Source of the DNA: Pseudomonas viridiflava
Lineage (GTDB): Bacteria > Pseudomonadota > Gammaproteobacteria > Pseudomonadales > Pseudomonadaceae
Assembly (NCBI RefSeq): GCF_003702045.1
Contig: NZ_RBTP01000012.1
Coordinates: 62,001 to 126,000 of the forward strand
Direction of reading: 5' to 3'
Length of the DNA: 64,000 nucleotides
Positions 17,537 to 26,028 of the stretch are shown one piece after another (positions within the stretch are counted from its first letter, which is position 1; each line of letters starts with the position of its first letter). A program made the position numbers and the translations under genes. The notes beneath the pieces are model-generated. The model was not told the origin of the DNA and made no database searches. It was given only the letters and a program-made list of their open reading frames with translations.

Positions 17537-18705
17537 GCCGACACCTCCTGCTGCTGTTGACCCGGTTCAAGCTTGACCTTGATCCAGCCAGCCCGATGTT
17601 GATCGAACTTCTTGAAGGCGCTGACCGCGTCGGTCAGCGGCTCATGCTGGGTCAGGACTCTGGCTGGATCGACGCGTCCGGCAAGGGTCATGTCGATCAG
17701 CTTCGGGATGTATTTGCGGTGATGGCAGTTGCCCATGTTCATGCGGATGTTCTTGTTCATCGCGATGCCAATGGGAAAGCTGTCGAAACCGGCCGGATAG
17801 ACGCCGATGATCGAAAGCGTTCCAGCCTTGGCCAGCCCTTGCACCGCCCATTGCAACGCCTGAGAGGGCTCGTCACCCGGCTGCCACTGTTCGGCGTCAT
17901 GGTCATGCCTGTCGTGCCGATGGCTGTGGTTGGCATCGATGCCGACAGCGTCGATGGCGCAGTCCACGCCAATGTCATTGGTCAGGCGATGAAGCGTTTC
18001 CACAGGATCTTCCTGCTCAAAGTTGATGCGCTCGGCACCCAGCTCTCTGGCGCGCTCCAGCCGGTCTTCAAGCCCGTCGATGGCGAACACGCGGCCTGCG
18101 CCCATGAGCTTTGCGCTGACGATGGCAAACAGGCCTACCGGTCCGCAGCCGAAAACCGCAACCGTGTCGCCTTCTTTGATCTCGGCCATTTCAGCACCGA
18201 ACCAGGCTGTCGGGAAAATATCCGACATGGCGATTGCCTGGTCATCGGTAATGGCATCGGGCAGCTTGATCAGGCCGATGTGAGCAAACGGAATACGGGC
18301 TTTTTCGGCTTGCAGCCCATTGAATGGGCCGGTGCTCTTCGGGCCGCCGAAGAACGAGGTACCTGCCGATTTGCCGTTGGGGTTAGCCACGTCGCACTGG
18401 GAAAAATAACCTGCCCGGCAGTAAGAGCAGTTGCCGCACGCGATGGTGGAGGGGATCAACACGCGGTCACCGATGCTCAGGTTACGCACGTCGTCACCCA
18501 AGGCCTCGACCACGCCGACTGCTTCGTGGCCCAAGATGGTGCCGGGCTGCATATCCGGTGCACTGCCACGAATGAAGTGCAGGTCAGTGCCGCAGATGGC
18601 CGAGGCTGTGATGCGCACGATGGCATCGGTTGAAGCCTGAAGGGTGGGGTCGGGCACCTCGTCCAGACGAATGTCCCCAACGCCGTGAAATACGATAGCT
18701 TTCAT
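17533..18705 (-). CDS. Zinc-dependent alcohol dehydrogenase (FdhA-like) with His-rich insert
   Basis: A 390-residue zinc-containing medium-chain dehydrogenase. Catalytic zinc residues are in ICGTDLHF and GHEAVG, and the structural zinc cysteines in CGNCSYCRAGYFSQC. The nucleotide-binding motif is VFGCGPVGLFAI. It belongs to the glutathione-independent formaldehyde/threonine dehydrogenase-like group. An unusual loop, NHSHRHDRHDHDAEQ (about nt 17893-17940), holds five His in ten residues; the same region is often variable in this family. The start at 18705 has AAGGAG upstream. It is the first gene of an operon with the quinone reductase (4-base overlap). Confidence 0.87.
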   Translation of the reverse strand: MKAIVFHGVGDIRLDEVPDPTLQASTDAIVRITASAICGTDLHFIRGSAPDMQPGTILGHEAVGVVEALGDDVRNLSIGDRVLIPSTIACGNCSYCRAGYFSQCDVANPNGKSAGTSFFGGPKSTGPFNGLQAEKARIPFAHIGLIKLPDAITDDQAIAMSDIFPTAWFGAEMAEIKEGDTVAVFGCGPVGLFAIVSAKLMGAGRVFAIDGLEDRLERARELGAERINFEQEDPVETLHRLTNDIGVDCAIDAVGIDANHSHRHDRHDHDAEQWQPGDEPSQALQWAVQGLAKAGTLSIIGVYPAGFDSFPIGIAMNKNIRMNMGNCHHRKYIPKLIDMTLAGRVDPARVLTQHEPLTDAVSAFKKFDQHRAGWIKVKLEPGQQQQEVSA

Positions 18706-18862
18706 GGTTCATCTCCTTTGGTTTATCCACGGGATGAACGTGTAGAAAAGAGGCGGGCGCTGCAGGTTTAGTCGGATTGCTTTCTCATCGACGAGTGGCA
18801 CGCAAGGCCTGCGCATGCAGCTGACGGACTCGTCTGTCGAGTCCGCTCCCACCATGCCCGGT

Positions 18863-18949
18863 GTTTGCTGCGCGACAGCGCTACGCCGAAGGAGTGGTGA
18901 GGCCTCCCACACCATCGTGTTTCGTTAGTGGGTTACAGGTTGTTTGGTA
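18863..18949 (+). repeat. REP-associated repeat unit, copy B
   Basis: Core TTTGCTGCGCGACAGCGCTA, then a CCTCCCACACCATCGTG segment, ending GGGTTACAGGTTGTTTGG. It matches copy A at both ends and copy C through the middle. Confidence 0.55.
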
Positions 18950-18982
18950 AGAGACCGGGAGATTTGCGTGAACGGCGACAGT

Positions 18983-19014
18983 CTTCGGGCCGCTTGATCT
19001 CAAGCGGCCCGAAG
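18983..19014 (-). terminator. Hairpin downstream of the sugar dehydrogenase gene
   Basis: CTTCGGGCCGCTTGA (18983-18997) and TCAAGCGGCCCGAAG (19000-19014) are a perfect 15-base inverted repeat separated by 2 bases. It lies 10 bases past the stop of the minus-strand gene ending at 19024. No U-tract follows, so it may stop transcription less efficiently or protect the 3' end. Confidence 0.6.
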
Positions 19015-19023
19015 CGTTGAGGT

Positions 19024-20316
19024 TTACTGGCTACGCGTCACTCGCCACACGGTGTTGGCCAGGTCATCCGCAATGATCAGCGCACCTTTCGGGTCGACCG
19101 TCACCCCGACCGGACGGCCACGGGTCTTGCCATCGTCGCCACGGAAACCCGTTGCGAAGTCCAGCGGTTCGCCTGAAGGTTTACCGTTGCTGAAGGGTAC
19201 GAAGATCACTTTATAGCCGACCGGGTTGTCGCGGTTCCAGCTGCCGTGTTCGCCGACGAAAACGCCATTGGCAAACTTGTCGCCCATTTCCGGGATGGAG
19301 AAGTCCACGCCCAGTGCGGCGACGTGCGAGCCGAGGCTGTAGTCCGGTTTGATCGCGGCGGCGACTTTTTCCGGGTTCTGCGGCTGGGCGCGGGTGTCGA
19401 CGTTCTGGCCCCAGTAGCTGTAAGGCCAGCCATAGAAGCCGCCTTCTTTGACCGAACTCAGATAATCGGGCACCAGATCCGGGCCCAGTTCGTCACGCTC
19501 GTTGACCACAGCCCACAGTTGTCCGGTTTCAGGCTGAATGGTCAGCGCTGTCGGGTTGCGAATGCCGGTGGCGTAAGGCTTGTGAGCACCCGTCGCCGCA
19601 TCGATCTGCCACACCATCGCTCGATCGATCTCCACCTCCATGCCACGTTCGGTCACGTTGCTGTTGGAGCCGATCCCGACATACAGATAGCGACCGTCAG
19701 GGCTGACGGTCAACGCCTTGGTCCAGTGGTGGTTGATGGCAGAGGGCAGGTCAGTGACTTTGGTCGGCGCGCCGCTGGCCTGGGTCTGGCCTTCCTGATA
19801 ATCGAAACGCACCAGCGCGTCCTGGTTGGCGACATACAGCTTGCCGTCGGCAAACGCGAGACCGTAAGGCGCGTTAAGGTTTTCGGCAAACACGGTCTTG
19901 GTTTCGTAGGTGCCGTCACGGTCAGCATCACGTAACAGTGTCAGGCGGTTGCCGCCTTTGACCTTGGTGTTGCCCTCGGCCTTGATCACACTGGCGATCA
20001 CATCCTTGGGCTTGAGCTTGGCGGCACTGCCACCACGGCCTTCGGCGACGATGATGTCACCGTTGGGCAGCACCAGCGTTTGACGCGGGATGCGTAAGTC
20101 GGTCGCAATCGCGGTGATGTTGAAGCCTTCGGGTACGGTCGGCTTCTGGTCGCCCCACGCCACAGGTTCGGCGATCTTCATGCTCGGCAGCAGGCCGCGT
20201 TGCGGTTCCGGCAGTTTAGGGTCCGGGCCGCGAGCCTGGGTGGTGTCCGCTTCACCGCCGCAGGCGCTCAACAACAGGGCCATGCTCAAGGCTGTCAGTG
20301 CGATTTGAGGTTTCAT
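19024..20316 (-). CDS. PQQ-dependent sugar (sorbosone) dehydrogenase family lipoprotein
   Basis: A 430-residue exported protein. The N-terminus has a signal peptide ending in the lipobox LLSAC, so it is probably anchored to a membrane as a lipoprotein. The rest is a six-bladed propeller of the soluble aldose/sorbosone dehydrogenase type: IPRQTLVLPNGDIIVAEGRGG, LNAPYGLAFADGKLYVAN, KVTDLPSAINHHWTKALTVSPDGRYLYVGIGS, VFVGEHGSWNRDNPVGYKV and RPVGVTVDPKGALIIADD. It would oxidise a sugar in the periplasm using PQQ, though some relatives lack activity. The start has GGAG 7 bases upstream, and the gene overlaps the upstream DUF2231 gene by 4 bases (ATGA). Confidence 0.85.
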   Translation of the reverse strand: MKPQIALTALSMALLLSACGGEADTTQARGPDPKLPEPQRGLLPSMKIAEPVAWGDQKPTVPEGFNITAIATDLRIPRQTLVLPNGDIIVAEGRGGSAAKLKPKDVIASVIKAEGNTKVKGGNRLTLLRDADRDGTYETKTVFAENLNAPYGLAFADGKLYVANQDALVRFDYQEGQTQASGAPTKVTDLPSAINHHWTKALTVSPDGRYLYVGIGSNSNVTERGMEVEIDRAMVWQIDAATGAHKPYATGIRNPTALTIQPETGQLWAVVNERDELGPDLVPDYLSSVKEGGFYGWPYSYWGQNVDTRAQPQNPEKVAAAIKPDYSLGSHVAALGVDFSIPEMGDKFANGVFVGEHGSWNRDNPVGYKVIFVPFSNGKPSGEPLDFATGFRGDDGKTRGRPVGVTVDPKGALIIADDLANTVWRVTRSQ

Positions 20317-20741
20317 TGCTCATCTCCCGAACGCAGGTTGGTCAGCCCGATCCACGCGGCTAAGACAGCCAGCACGGTCACGATGACTGAAAGCACCAGG
20401 CCCGAAGGCATGACGGCCCATGCGTCCTTGGCATGCTCGAACGCGTTGACCAGTCCTAGCACCCAAGTGATCAGCAACAACAGGAAGTACACCACTGGGC
20501 GTCCTGCCTTGTGTGTTGCGCGGACCAGATTCACCAGCGCGAACAACAGCGCAAAACCGCAGAACACCAGCGCTCCGGCGATTAGCCAGGCGGCGAAATT
20601 GGCCCACTGGATTTGAAAGGTCTGGTAATAGGCGATGTCACTGAGCAATGCGCCTAGAAACAGCGGCACGCTCCCGGCCAGCAGGATCGCGTGAAGCGGG
20701 CCTGGTGTCCTTCGGTAAGCGGGGTGGGCGGTAACGGTCAT
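20313..20741 (-). CDS. DUF2231-type membrane protein
   Basis: A 142-residue integral membrane protein with four predicted helices (about residues 17-36, 47-68, 82-101 and 115-137). The opening HAILLAGSVPLFLGALLSDIAYY is typical of the DUF2231 group. AAGGAG is 6 bases before the ATG. It is translationally coupled to the sugar dehydrogenase lipoprotein downstream (ATGA), and such proteins are often next to PQQ or cytochrome-dependent dehydrogenases; a role in electron transfer or membrane anchoring is inference. No haem motif is visible. Confidence 0.75.
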   Translation of the reverse strand: MTVTAHPAYRRTPGPLHAILLAGSVPLFLGALLSDIAYYQTFQIQWANFAAWLIAGALVFCGFALLFALVNLVRATHKAGRPVVYFLLLLITWVLGLVNAFEHAKDAWAVMPSGLVLSVIVTVLAVLAAWIGLTNLRSGDEQ

Positions 20742-21091
20742 AGCGGCTCCTTATCGTTCAGCGACTCCCGGTCAGCGCACGGCACGAATTTACCGGCCGC
20801 CGGGGTCGCGTTGACTGCGCATAGGAAAGGATCGTGCTGCCAAAGCGATAGTTCAGTGAGTTTTCATGTCGAAATGTGTTGAGGGATCAATGGCGTATGA
20901 AATGGAAGACTGCCTCGCGGCAGCAGGCTCAGCCTTTAGGAGCACGCTTGCCCGCGATCTGCCGGGCACCGGCAGCAAACCCTGCAAACGCGGTGCATCA
21001 GGCACAACCCAAGGGGCCGCTGCGCAGCCCATCGCTGCCGTCGTAACCTCCGTGAGCTCCTACACCCGCCGGGCAGAAGCGGGCTCAGCCT

Positions 21092-21181
21092 GTGGGAGCG
21101 GACTTGTCCGCGAAAAGGCCAGTACACCCGACGCATAAACAGCGGCCGAGATACTGCATTCGCGGACAAGTCCGCTCCCAC
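21092..21181. repeat. REP pair (BIME-like), copy B
   Basis: Near-perfect ends: GTGGGAGCGGACTTGTCCGC at the left and GCGGACAAGTCCGCTCCCAC at the right. The inner ~50 bases include GCGAAAAGGCC and ATACTGCATT. This is the best preserved of the four REP pairs here. Confidence 0.9.
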
Positions 21182-21184
21182 GAA

Positions 21185-21255
21185 GTTTGCTGCGCGACAG
21201 CGCTATGCCTAAGACATGGTGCGCCTCCCACAAAATCGTGGTGTCCCTGTGAGTT
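21185..21255 (+). repeat. REP-associated repeat unit, copy C
   Basis: TTTGCTGCGCGACAGCGCTATG, then AAGACATGGTGCGCCTCCCACA and ATCGTGG. It starts immediately after the REP pair, as copy B does after its half-REP. Confidence 0.55.
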
Positions 21256-21370
21256 ATCGTCGTCTTCAGACGTATTGGATCGGGCCAGTGAGATAGCCCA
21301 TGATGCTTTTGTAACTGCTCAAGCTATGTATATAGGTTACAATGCCCGCCAGCATTTCAGGAGTACTCTG

Positions 21371-21949
21371 ATGACCCCCTCTGGCTCGACCGCCCACCTC
21401 CCAGCTCCGTTGATACTGGCCGACCACCCCGCACTGGACCTGCTCAACACCCGAATGATGATTGACGGCCAGCGATGCGATCTGCTGACCAGCCACGCGT
21501 CGGCGATTCGCTGGCTTGAACAGGTGGGGCTAGGGAGTGATGCGTGTGACGAGCGTTTGCTCAATGAACTGCAAGCACTGCGCGAGAGCATCGAGCAGCT
21601 CGTTCAGGCGCGTCTGGAGGGTCGTGTTGCGGACCCGTCACGGCTCAATGCCTTTCTGCTCAAGGCTGTACCGCAATTGGTGTGGGAACCGTCGAAGGCC
21701 CCGGAGCTGGACCGTTTCTGTCAGCCGAATGCTACCGATCGGACTGTGGCCGAGATCGCCTTCGGGGCTGCGCAATTATTGGCTGAAGGCGACTCATCGT
21801 TGCTGCGCAAATGTGAGAGCCACGACTGCTCGCTCGTGTTCTACGACCGTACCAAGTCGCATAAGCGGCGCTGGTGCAGCATGGCGCTGTGCGGCAATCG
21901 GCATAAGGTGGCCGAGTTTCGCAAGCGCAAGCAGGAAGCGAAAGGTTAG
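21371..21949 (+). CDS. ABATE / CGNR zinc-finger protein
   Basis: A 192-residue protein. The N-terminal ABATE domain begins LADHPALDLLNT. The C-terminal CGNR zinc finger has cysteines in RKCESHDCSLVFYD and RRWCSMALCGNRHKV, which give the family its name. Such proteins are thought to be DNA-binding stress regulators, but this one has no proven role. The start at 21371 is supported by CAGGAG 7 bases upstream; an open extension back to 21092 reads through the REP element and is rejected. It faces away from the DUF2231 operon and is convergent with the next gene. Confidence 0.85.
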   Translation: MTPSGSTAHLPAPLILADHPALDLLNTRMMIDGQRCDLLTSHASAIRWLEQVGLGSDACDERLLNELQALRESIEQLVQARLEGRVADPSRLNAFLLKAVPQLVWEPSKAPELDRFCQPNATDRTVAEIAFGAAQLLAEGDSSLLRKCESHDCSLVFYDRTKSHKRRWCSMALCGNRHKVAEFRKRKQEAKG

Positions 21950-21956
21950 GCGGCGC

Positions 21957-22328
21957 TCAACGCTTGCAGAGATTGTCCGCTATCGCGTCCAGCTCGCGAT
22001 CATAGCTGGCGCGTTCTCCAGCACTGAGGAAGCCTTGGGCTTTGACTAAGTCTGCGCTGTCGGAGCGGATTTTCTCGATGCGGTTGTACATCTGACCAGC
22101 CTGCTTCTGCGGCAGGTGACCGGCTCTGTACAGGCTGCCGATGTCCGCCTGTAAAACGCTGGCTCTTGTCGAAATATGCGCCTGGCTCCTGTCGGTGACC
22201 GTGCTACCGATCCGACCTTCAAGCGCACGCTGCTCGACAAGGTTGCAGGCTGACAAATCCGGCTTGGTTTCAGCCGCGAAAGTACTCAGGCTCAGGGCCG
22301 CAACGGCAGCGGCTACAACTATTCTCAT
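21957..22328 (-). CDS. Hypothetical exported protein
   Basis: A 123-residue protein of unknown function with a clear signal peptide (MRIVVAAAVAALSLSTFA, cleavage after about residue 18). The mature part is mostly helical and Gln/Arg-rich, with a Cys in DLSACNLV and another near the end (DNLCKR), which could form a disulphide. Start at 22328 is preferred over 22343 because AGGA stands 7 bases upstream. It is convergent with the CGNR gene, with 7 bases between stops. No neighbour hints at a role. Confidence 0.7.
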   Translation of the reverse strand: MRIVVAAAVAALSLSTFAAETKPDLSACNLVEQRALEGRIGSTVTDRSQAHISTRASVLQADIGSLYRAGHLPQKQAGQMYNRIEKIRSDSADLVKAQGFLSAGERASYDRELDAIADNLCKR

Positions 22329-22394
22329 GGGGTGTCCTGTCATGGCGTGGCACCGGCCGGGTCAGCCCGGCCGGCATCAATCAGGGGCGATGAT

Positions 22395-23456
22395 TCAAGG
22401 AATCAAACGCTCGCGACGCAGTTTTTCAAACACTTCGAAAAACGCATCATCACTCGCCTTGAACGCCGTGAAGCCCAGTTTGCGGCTTTTCGACATGTCC
22501 GTGACGACTTCAATCGGACGACCCAGGTCGGCATCGGTGTGCCACGGTGAGATCAGACGATTGATATCGCCTTCCTTAAGCTGGTGTTGGCTGACGATGT
22601 CGGTCCAGGCCTTCTGATCGTCTGCCATCTGCTCTTCCAGCGGCGCAGGTTGCGCGGGGAAGTCAGCTGCCTGCAGGCCGAAGTAATCGCCGATCTGGCC
22701 CCACATCCAGCTCCAGCGGAACACGTCACCGTTGGTGATGTTGAAGGCTTGATTGGCTGCTTCAGGTGTTGTCGCCGCCCACAATTGTTGTCGGGCGAGC
22801 TGGCGGGCGTCGGTCATGTCGGTGAGGCTGTCCCACTGGACGCGCGAGCCCGGGAACACGAACGGACGGCCAGTGGCCTTGCAGATCGTAGCGTAGACGG
22901 CCAGTGTGGTGGCCATGTTCATCGCGTTGCCAACGGCTACACCTGTCACCGTATGCGGACGGTGCACGCTCCAGGTGAAGCCGTCTTTTTCGGCGGCGGC
23001 GTAGACTTCATCTTCCTGCGCGTAATAGAAGTTCTCGATGTCCAGGCGCGGCTGGGTTTCCCTGAACGGTGTCTGGGGCAGCGTACCTTTGCCGTACGCT
23101 TCGAACGGGCCGAGGTAGTGTTTGAGGCCGGTCACCAGCGCCACATGCTGCACGCTTTTGGCCGGGCGGACGGCGTCGAGCACGTTGCGCACCATCGCGG
23201 CATTGACGCGGATGTTTTCGGCTTCAGTGGCCTGACGCGACCAGGTGGTGATGAAGACATGAGTCGGCTTGAGGTCTGCAAGTGCAGCGTTCAGCGACGC
23301 CGGATCCTTAAGGTCGGCAGCCACCGGAATTACGCCGGGCACCGAGGATGGGCTGCGGGAGAGAGCTGCCACCTGCCAATTGTTTTCCAGCAGCAATTGC
23401 GTGATCGCGCTGCCGACAATGCCACTTGCGCCAACGACCAGAGCGGTCTGGGTCAT
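22395..23456 (-). CDS. PRISE-type NAD(P)-dependent reductase (SDR superfamily)
   Basis: A 353-residue extended short-chain dehydrogenase. The nucleotide motif is ALVVGASGIVGSAITQLLL. HVALVTGLKHYLGPFEAYGKG and DIENFYYAQED match the progesterone-5-beta-reductase/iridoid synthase-like group, in which Tyr in FYYAQED and Lys in GLKHY act in enone reduction. The HRPHTVTG segment also fits. The start at 23456 (MTQTALVV) has AGGAGA upstream; an open frame to 23504 lacks a ribosome site. It likely reduces activated C=C bonds, but the natural substrate is unknown. Confidence 0.85.
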   Translation of the reverse strand: MTQTALVVGASGIVGSAITQLLLENNWQVAALSRSPSSVPGVIPVAADLKDPASLNAALADLKPTHVFITTWSRQATEAENIRVNAAMVRNVLDAVRPAKSVQHVALVTGLKHYLGPFEAYGKGTLPQTPFRETQPRLDIENFYYAQEDEVYAAAEKDGFTWSVHRPHTVTGVAVGNAMNMATTLAVYATICKATGRPFVFPGSRVQWDSLTDMTDARQLARQQLWAATTPEAANQAFNITNGDVFRWSWMWGQIGDYFGLQAADFPAQPAPLEEQMADDQKAWTDIVSQHQLKEGDINRLISPWHTDADLGRPIEVVTDMSKSRKLGFTAFKASDDAFFEVFEKLRRERLIP

Positions 23457-23534
23457 GAGGTTTCTCCTGCGAATGAATGAACAGTCATGGAGGTTCTGAA
23501 CCACTTTGTACCAGACGGTTCAATTTGATCTTTG

Positions 23535-23684
23535 TCAGTCTGTCGATGCAGGTTTTGCTTTTTGCCTCCGACAGCGCTCCGAGCAGTAGCGCACCTCATC
23601 CCAACAGCGCGCCCACTTTTTGCGCCATGCGAACGGCAGACCACACACCACGCAGGTCTTGACGGGGAGCTCGCTTTTTTTCAC
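23535..23684 (-). CDS. DUF2256 small zinc-ribbon protein, coupled to photolyase
   Basis: A 49-residue protein that starts with GTG at 23684. It carries two cysteine pairs, [18 protein letters not shown] and YCSERCRR, a pattern typical of DUF2256 zinc-binding mini-proteins. The GTG start overlaps the stop of the photolyase gene in a GTGA (23681-23684), so translation is probably coupled. DUF2256 genes are commonly found next to cryptochrome/photolyase-like genes, and that conserved pairing is the best hint of function; a chaperone or cofactor role is inference. Confidence 0.88.
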   Translation of the reverse strand: MKKSELPVKTCVVCGLPFAWRKKWARCWDEVRYCSERCRRQKAKPASTD

Positions 23685-25219
23685 AGCGACTCTCCGGCGT
23701 CCAGCCTGGCGAGCAGTGTCTGGCCGCGATCCCAGAGGGCATCCAGTTTGGCGTCCTGCATGCGATCCAGGTTCTTGTACACCATGCCCAGACGTTGATT
23801 GCTGCGCAAAATATCGCCGTGGCGCATCAGAAAATGCCAGTACAGCGCGTTGAACGGACAGGCGTTTTCCGAGGTGCTTTCGCTCACCTTGTAGTGGCAG
23901 TCGCGGCAGTAATTGGACATGCGCTTGATGTACTGGCCGCTGGCGCAGTAGGGTTTGGAGCCTAGGTAACCGCCGTCGGCGTGCATGACCATGCCCAGGG
24001 TGTTGGGCAGTTCGACCCAGTCGAACGCGTCCATGTAGATCGCCAGATACCAGTCGCAGATGTCAGTCGGCGTAATGCCAGCGAGCAGGGCGAAGTTGCC
24101 GGTTACCATCAGCCGTTGGATGTGGTGTGCATAGGCGTATTCCAGGCTTTGGCCGATGGCCTGGCGCATGCAGTTCATCTTCGTGTCGCCGGTCCAGTAG
24201 AACTCTGGAAGCGCCCGGGTGTTGCCGAACCGGTTGCCGGTGGCGTATTCCGGCATCTTCAGCCAATAGACGCCGCGTACGTATTCGCGCCAGCCGATCA
24301 ATTGCCGAATGAAACCCTCGGCGGCGTTCAGGGCAATCCGGCCTGACCAGTAAGCGGCCTCCACATCGCTGCACACCTGACGCACGTCCAGCAGGCCGAT
24401 GTTCAGCGCTGCGCTGATACGGGCGTGGAATAGAAACGGCTCGTTGCTGGCCATCGCGTCTTGATAGTCACCGAATGCGGCCAGGCCGAAATCCAGAAAG
24501 TAGGCCCAAAGTGCCTGGGCATCGCCATGAGTCACCGGGTAGTCGAACGTGTCCACCGCGCCGTAGTGGCTGGAGAAACGCGCCTTTACCAGCGTCATGA
24601 CATCTCGGGTGATAGTGTCTGGCGCAAAGCGTGCGGGGTAGGGTGCCGTGACGCCTTTGGGCAGCGCCTTGCGGTTTTCGGCGTCGAAGTTCCAGGCACC
24701 GCCCACTGGCGTGCCGTCGCCATTGAGCAGAAGCCCGCTCTTGCGGCGCATTTCGCGGTAGAAAAATTCCATACGCAGCTGCTTCTTGCCCTGCGCCCAG
24801 GCCGAGAATTCGGTGCGCGAGCACAGGAAACGGCCATCGGCCTGCCAGTGGATTGGCAGCCCTGTGTCTTTGATTGACTGCTCAAGCCGCCAGTCGCCGC
24901 ACTCGGTGATGTGCAGCTGATCCGGCTCCAGCAATGAGTGCCAGCGTTGCAGTTCACCGGGCACCGACCCGGTGTTGTCCGGGTCATCGAGGGCGACGTA
25001 TTGCACCTGAAAACCACGCTCGCGCAGCGCTTGCGCGAAATGACGCATGGCACTGAAGATCAGGATGATCTTTTGTGGGTGATGGGGCACATGGCTGGCT
25101 TCCTCCATCACCTCGACCAGCAGCACGGTGCCGCGCTCGGCGCTCAGATCCTGTAGCGAAGCCAGTTCGAACGACAGTTGGTCGCCGAGGACCAGGCACA
25201 AACGATGAGGTGCTTTCAT
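23681..25219 (-). CDS. Bacterial (6-4)-type photolyase / cryptochrome-like flavoprotein (FeS-BCP)
   Basis: A 512-residue cryptochrome/photolyase-family protein of the iron-sulfur bacterial group. The N-terminal antenna domain opens [19 protein letters not shown]. The FAD domain includes [29 protein letters not shown], and [12 protein letters not shown]. Cysteines suited to the [4Fe-4S] cluster are in [24 protein letters not shown] and NACPFN. Such enzymes repair UV (6-4) photoproducts with light. Start at 25219 has a weak ribosome site. The GTGA overlap couples it to the DUF2256 gene. No adjacent carotenoid or ferrochelatase gene is present. Confidence 0.88.
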   Translation of the reverse strand: MKAPHRLCLVLGDQLSFELASLQDLSAERGTVLLVEVMEEASHVPHHPQKIILIFSAMRHFAQALRERGFQVQYVALDDPDNTGSVPGELQRWHSLLEPDQLHITECGDWRLEQSIKDTGLPIHWQADGRFLCSRTEFSAWAQGKKQLRMEFFYREMRRKSGLLLNGDGTPVGGAWNFDAENRKALPKGVTAPYPARFAPDTITRDVMTLVKARFSSHYGAVDTFDYPVTHGDAQALWAYFLDFGLAAFGDYQDAMASNEPFLFHARISAALNIGLLDVRQVCSDVEAAYWSGRIALNAAEGFIRQLIGWREYVRGVYWLKMPEYATGNRFGNTRALPEFYWTGDTKMNCMRQAIGQSLEYAYAHHIQRLMVTGNFALLAGITPTDICDWYLAIYMDAFDWVELPNTLGMVMHADGGYLGSKPYCASGQYIKRMSNYCRDCHYKVSESTSENACPFNALYWHFLMRHGDILRSNQRLGMVYKNLDRMQDAKLDALWDRGQTLLARLDAGESL

Positions 25220-25257
25220 TCAGGCGGGGTCCGAAAGAGGCTGTGCGATGTATACGC

Positions 25258-25800
25258 TCATCGGGTTGCAGCCTGACAACTCAGCAGGGTCAAGGCGGAC
25301 AGCGTATGACCGTCCGTGATTTCACCCCTTAGGATCATGTGCTGAACCTCCTCGATGCTCTTGATCATGATGTTATCGACCTCGCCATCGGTGTCAGCGC
25401 CGACGGCGCCCGACACGTCGGCGATACACACCGATACAGCGCTCGCCAATAACGAGGTGTTGCTGTGCAGCGTGCCGATCTCAGTGGTATTCAAGGCTGC
25501 CATGCCGGTTTCTTCAAGCAGCTCGCGCACGGCGGCTTCAACAGGGGTTTCATCGTCGTCGATTTTGCCTCGTGGGAACTCGATCGACATCTGACCGATA
25601 GCGCGGCGCATCAGCGAGGCCAGCACCACGCGCCCATCCGGCAGAACGGGCACCACCACGACGCCGTTAATGGGCTTGGGTTCCTTGATGATCTTATAGC
25701 CTTGCCCGGTCGGCCGCGTTCCGTCATTGACGTCTATGACATCAAAGAAACGGGTGCTCAAAAGAGTTGTGACAACAGGTGCTTTCGTGGACGCGTTCAT
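25258..25800 (-). CDS. Nudix hydrolase (ADP-ribose pyrophosphatase-like)
   Basis: A 180-residue Nudix enzyme. The full Nudix box is intact: GKIDDDETPVEAAVREL followed by LEETG, with the REUXEEXGU metal site. It precedes SLMRRAIGQMSIEFPRG, usual in ADP-ribose and related diphosphatases. It would cleave nucleoside diphosphate-X compounds. The start at 25800 has AGGA 7 bases upstream; the longer frame to 25965 reads through a REP pair. The gene lies near the NAD salvage locus, so ADP-ribose is an attractive substrate, but it is outside the NrtR-controlled operons. Confidence 0.85.
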   Translation of the reverse strand: MNASTKAPVVTTLLSTRFFDVIDVNDGTRPTGQGYKIIKEPKPINGVVVVPVLPDGRVVLASLMRRAIGQMSIEFPRGKIDDDETPVEAAVRELLEETGMAALNTTEIGTLHSNTSLLASAVSVCIADVSGAVGADTDGEVDNIMIKSIEEVQHMILRGEITDGHTLSALTLLSCQAATR

Positions 25801-25875
25801 GTGCATTTCCTTGGCTGGCCATTCATCGTTATACGGAAGTCGCGATGAGCATTTAGAGTGGGCACGATTGCGGCC

Positions 25876-25963
25876 GTGGGAGCGGACTTGTTCGCCAAAG
25901 CTGGTACAGCCGACAAAGATGCAGCGTTTGAAACGCAGTATTCGCGGACAAGTCCGCTCCCAC
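25876..25963. repeat. REP pair (BIME-like), copy C
   Basis: Left GTGGGAGCGGACTTGTTCGCC and right TTCGCGGACAAGTCCGCTCC, inverse to each other with one mismatch, separated by about 45 bases. It sits between the Nudix gene and nrtR. Confidence 0.85.
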
Positions 25964-26028
25964 ATTCAAGCATCGTATTGCTCCATAAGAACGTGTGTAT
26001 CACCATGAGAGCGGGCCAACCGGTTTGT

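Larger units (their letters stand above)
18706..19023. other. Intergenic region with half-REP and REP-associated repeat
   Basis: About 320 bases upstream of the dehydrogenase operon and downstream of the sugar dehydrogenase gene. It has a short REP-like end (GACGGACTCGTCTGTCGAGTCCGCTCCC, about 18824-18851), a REP-associated unit (18863-18949) and a strong hairpin (18983-19014). No gene seen. Confidence 0.55.
20742..21370. other. Intergenic region rich in REP-type repeats
   Basis: About 630 bases between divergent genes. The contents are a degenerate REP-like block at about 20937-21060 (AGGAGCACGCTTGCCCGCGAT and its surroundings), a full REP pair (21092-21181), and a REP-associated unit (21185-21255). 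The promoter of the CGNR protein gene should be in the last 110 bases. No additional gene is apparent. Confidence 0.6.

Noticed and set aside
21092..21370. N-terminal extension of the CGNR protein
   Set aside because: It reads through a REP pair; ATG at 21371 has a proper ribosome site.
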